A stretch of 64,000 nucleotides of DNA from Echiichthys vipera (Eukaryota > Chordata > Actinopteri > Perciformes > Trachinidae), in assembly GCA_963691815.1 (NCBI GenBank), contig OY829653.1, forward strand, positions 4,551,301-4,615,300, written 5' to 3'. The notes below the pieces were generated by a model. The model was not told where the DNA came from. It ran no database searches and was given only the letters and a program-made list of their open reading frames with translations. Shown piece after piece: positions 62,401 through 64,000 of this stretch. Positions within the stretch are counted from its first letter, which is position 1, and each line of letters starts with the position of its first letter. The position numbers and the translations under genes were made by a program.

Positions 62401-63683
62401 CGCCAACTGTTTTAAAGGTAAACAGGAAGAGACACGTTTTAATAACTACACTCACAAGATGCACAGCATAGTTGGAATCAGACGTTACAAATTACATTGA
62501 AGTGTAAATGTAGTCATTAGCTGGAACTGGGCCTTTCTGCAGACAGTAGCATAGCACAGCCAGGAAAACCTCTCTTTCTCATCCTATGAGATTACGTCGG
62601 GATTGCCTGGACTTGTCATTATCTACTGTTGCGGTCACTCAATGAATGCAGTGAACTGTATTCTTCTCGCTCTAACCTCTGCGACTACGAGTGTGGGAGG
62701 ACATCTTTGAAAAGAGCAAGTCTCTTTGTTGACTGTGTTGCCAGGTTTACAAGATCAGCATTGAAGACCACACCTTTGTCTGCATAGCACAAATGCGTGT
62801 CTTAAACTCACAAAGGGTATCCTGTTTTTAGGCTGATACTGGGCCAGATGCAGAAACACCCATTGACCTAACTTGTTTCATCATCAGACATGTATCAGTG
62901 ACTACATGCACTAGTTGCCTCAGTCTTCAAGAGTGTATTGTATAACAATGTTTTCAAATGGAAAGTAAAAATGCAACATTTAATAGATCCAGTTTCTCTA
63001 ATTTGCATCTTTTTCTTGTTTTGACATCATAGCAAATTCACTGTATTTGGGTTCAGGCCTGTTGGTTGAACAAAACACGTTATTGGAAGAAGTGTGCTTT
63101 AGGGGATTGGGACTGGCATTTTTCACTTTTTTATACATCAAACAATTAATGCTGAATGGACTTTGTTGTACATTGCATTTATATAGCGCCTTCTTAGTCT
63201 TTCGACCACTTAAAGCGTTTGACACCATGCCACATTCGGCCATTCGTACACTGATAGCACAGTCTTCGGGAGCAATTTGGGATTCAGTCTCTTGCCCAAA
63301 GACGGAGATTGAACTGCCGAACTTACGATTAGAGGTCAACCTGTTCCCCCTACTGAACAAATGAACCAAGAAAATATTCAGCAGATTACGACTACGAAAC
63401 GAACTGCCCTTCATGGGAGCAAATATACTTATTACTTTCTGCCTTCAATAATTTCAGTGAAGGGAAAAGTTATAATTCACATGTTGAAACAGATCCATTG
63501 CCTTCATGACTCGATGTGATCTGTCGTTTGCTGAAGATGATGTGACTTTTCTTCCAGCAGATTGCTAAACTGAGACTGCAGCTGCAGCGCAGCAAACAGG
63601 TCAGCCGGCAGAGCAAAGACAGGGAACAGAGCTCACTGCAGCTGCAGCAACACGCGCAGCATGGCCCTGCATGCCAACCACAG
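50149..63683 (+). CDS. glcci1: Glucocorticoid-induced transcript 1 (5' part of gene)
   Basis: Four coding exons are present: 50149-50464, 54788-54936, 60900-60989 and 63558-63683; the gene runs on beyond the window. The start MSAPSNSLQQPRVRRSNAGS opens a Ser/Pro-rich region. Exon 2 has the family signature SSAIRRTSSLDAITGPYL, shared with FAM117 proteins. Exon 3 reads SPHQRSASWGSADHLKE, and exon 4 a Gln-rich helical piece, IAKLRLQLQRSKQVSR. GLCCI1 is a cytosolic phosphoprotein induced by glucocorticoids, linked in mammals to podocytes and to asthma drug response; the molecular role is not settled. Human has ICA1 next on this side. Teleosts can have two copies and the sequence does not say which this is. 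Confidence 0.95.
50465..54787. other. glcci1: glcci1 intron 1, 4.3 kb
   Basis: Apart from the unexplained stretch at 51.5-52.6 kb, no exon, RNA gene or clear transposon was recognised. Confidence 0.4.
51560..52620 (-). pseudogene. Possible decayed tandem-domain coding relic (unidentified)
   Basis: Within glcci1 intron 1, two stretches about 173 nt apart, 51600-51650 and 51773-51825, share GACCTCYAACC...CCAGTGT on the plus strand. On the minus strand broken frames read CKWVQSSTMNDKLQSAETPA and similar text, which loosely resembles fibronectin type III-repeat proteins. There are many stops and no splice pattern. The call rests on the internal repeat and broken frames; identity is a guess. Confidence 0.25.
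54788..54936 (+). CDS. glcci1: glcci1 coding exon 2, tandem (NAGNAG) acceptor
   Basis: The acceptor reads CACAGCAG, so the exon can start at 54788 or 54791. Both keep the frame and differ by one Ala (RAERSKL or RERSKL). It encodes the conserved TSSLDAITGPYLTGQWPRD and CMKDKATQ and ends in phase 0 at GTATGT. Confidence 0.93.
57071..57921. mobile_element. Large Harbinger-type MITE with TTA duplication
   Basis: The ends GGGCCCTGACACACCAAGC and GCTTGGTGTGTCAGAGTC are inverted repeats flanked by TTA on both sides (57068-57070 and 57922-57924). Its termini differ from the 4.2/23.1 kb family. The interior has degenerate GATACC/CCAATA motifs and no ORF. Confidence 0.75.
58594..59133 (+). repeat. Long repeat shared with the mios intron, copy 2 (fuller)
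   Basis: This longer copy includes the middle part 58702-58855 missing from 45.4 kb. Matching runs of more than 60 identical bases (for example around 58930-59000) point to a recent common source. It lies in the glcci1 intron between exons 2 and 3. Confidence 0.85.
60900..60989 (+). CDS. glcci1: glcci1 coding exon 3
   Basis: This 90-nt exon, phase 0 at both ends, reads TPGLWIDEGAELGSPHQRSA and then SWGSADHLKE. The acceptor is GTGTTTCAG and the donor GTAGAT. The RSASWGSAD block is strongly conserved in the family and looks like a basophilic-kinase/14-3-3 type site (inference). Confidence 0.92.
61755..62045 (-). repeat. Non-LTR 3' tail, inverted copy 3
   Basis: It begins TTCAATTCAATTTTATTTAC and is the reverse complement of 27160-27462, including the GAGAGAGAG run at its far side. 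It lies in glcci1 intron 3. Confidence 0.65.
63165..63360 (+). repeat. Dispersed repeat with ATTTATATAGCGCCTT start
   Basis: CATTTATATAGCGCCTTC and the later TCTTGCCCAAAGAC block are the inverse of motifs in the SINE/LINE tails at 5.9 and 18.1 kb, marking a retroelement fragment about 200 nt before glcci1 exon 4. Confidence 0.45.
63558..63683 (+). CDS. glcci1: glcci1 coding exon 4, tandem (NAGNAG) acceptor
   Basis: The acceptor CTTCCAGCAG allows a start at 63558 (QIAKL) or 63561 (IAKL); the human protein uses the short form as far as recalled. The exon reads AKLRLQLQRSKQVSRQSKD, then a Gln/His-rich tail, and ends at GTGAGT in phase 0. A short coiled coil is plausible. Confidence 0.88.
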
Positions 63684-64000
63684 GTGAGTTATTCATGTCA
63701 ATATTCATGCCATGACACACTGAGGCACCAGCAGCTCTTATCAAGTGAAAACATTAACTTACTCTGACTTTGGTGATGCAAGAATTTGATCCGACTGCAG
63801 GTTTATGATAAGGTAGCTTAGCAGCCAAGTTAAAAACAGACGGTGACCAAACCAAACCAAACCACAGTGTTGAAGAGCAGAGAACTGAATCTAAATATAT
63901 TAGAGTTAAGCAAGGTGGCTTTTTGCATTACTTAGTTAATGTATCAAATTATAAATCAGGGCCTTCTGTTTTAATTTGCTACATTTGTTTTAGTTTGGTA

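Overview
This is vertebrate nuclear DNA, almost certainly from a ray-finned (teleost) fish. The genes are split by GT-AG introns, and the order col28a1 - mios - glcci1 matches the conserved human 7p21 block COL28A1 - MIOS - ... - GLCCI1. The introns carry typical fish repeats: tRNA-derived SINEs, non-LTR 3' tails ending in AATTGAATTGA-like repeats, PIF/Harbinger and hAT MITEs, a Penelope-like element and long CA tracts. All coding calls come from hand-read exons with splice phases checked from exon to exon. No database was consulted.

Layout. (1) 1.67-5.28 kb, + strand: the last four exons of a gene with the C-terminal domain of PNGase F (bacterial-type peptide-N-glycosidase F). Its 5' part lies left of the window. 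(2) 6.3-32.4 kb, - strand: a complete col28a1 (collagen XXVIII alpha 1) in 33 coding exons and about 1189 codons. The order is signal peptide, VWA1, a triple helix of about 530 residues, VWA2, a Pro-rich linker and a Kunitz domain. (3) 34.4-48.1 kb, + strand: complete mios (GATOR2 subunit), 11 coding exons, 877 aa, with one AT-AC (U12-type) intron. (4) 49.6 kb to the window end, + strand: promoter and first four coding exons of glcci1, which continues to the right.

The genes are not functionally linked. Collagen XXVIII is secreted extracellular matrix, MIOS acts at the lysosome in amino-acid signalling to mTORC1, GLCCI1 is a cytosolic Ser/Pro-rich protein, and the PNGase F-like protein is probably a secretory-pathway or extracellular glycan enzyme.

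The points most worth a second look are: the PNGase F-fold gene in a vertebrate, with the catalytic CxExC motif kept; the AT-AC intron in mios, which alone restores the reading frame; the strict 23-residue (69-nt) exon module of the collagen helix, with a G-X imperfection at the same place in every copy; and hammerhead-ribozyme-like cores in Penelope-type termini. There are also several datable insertions with clear target-site duplications, nested transposons, and a near-identical repeat shared by a mios intron and a glcci1 intron.
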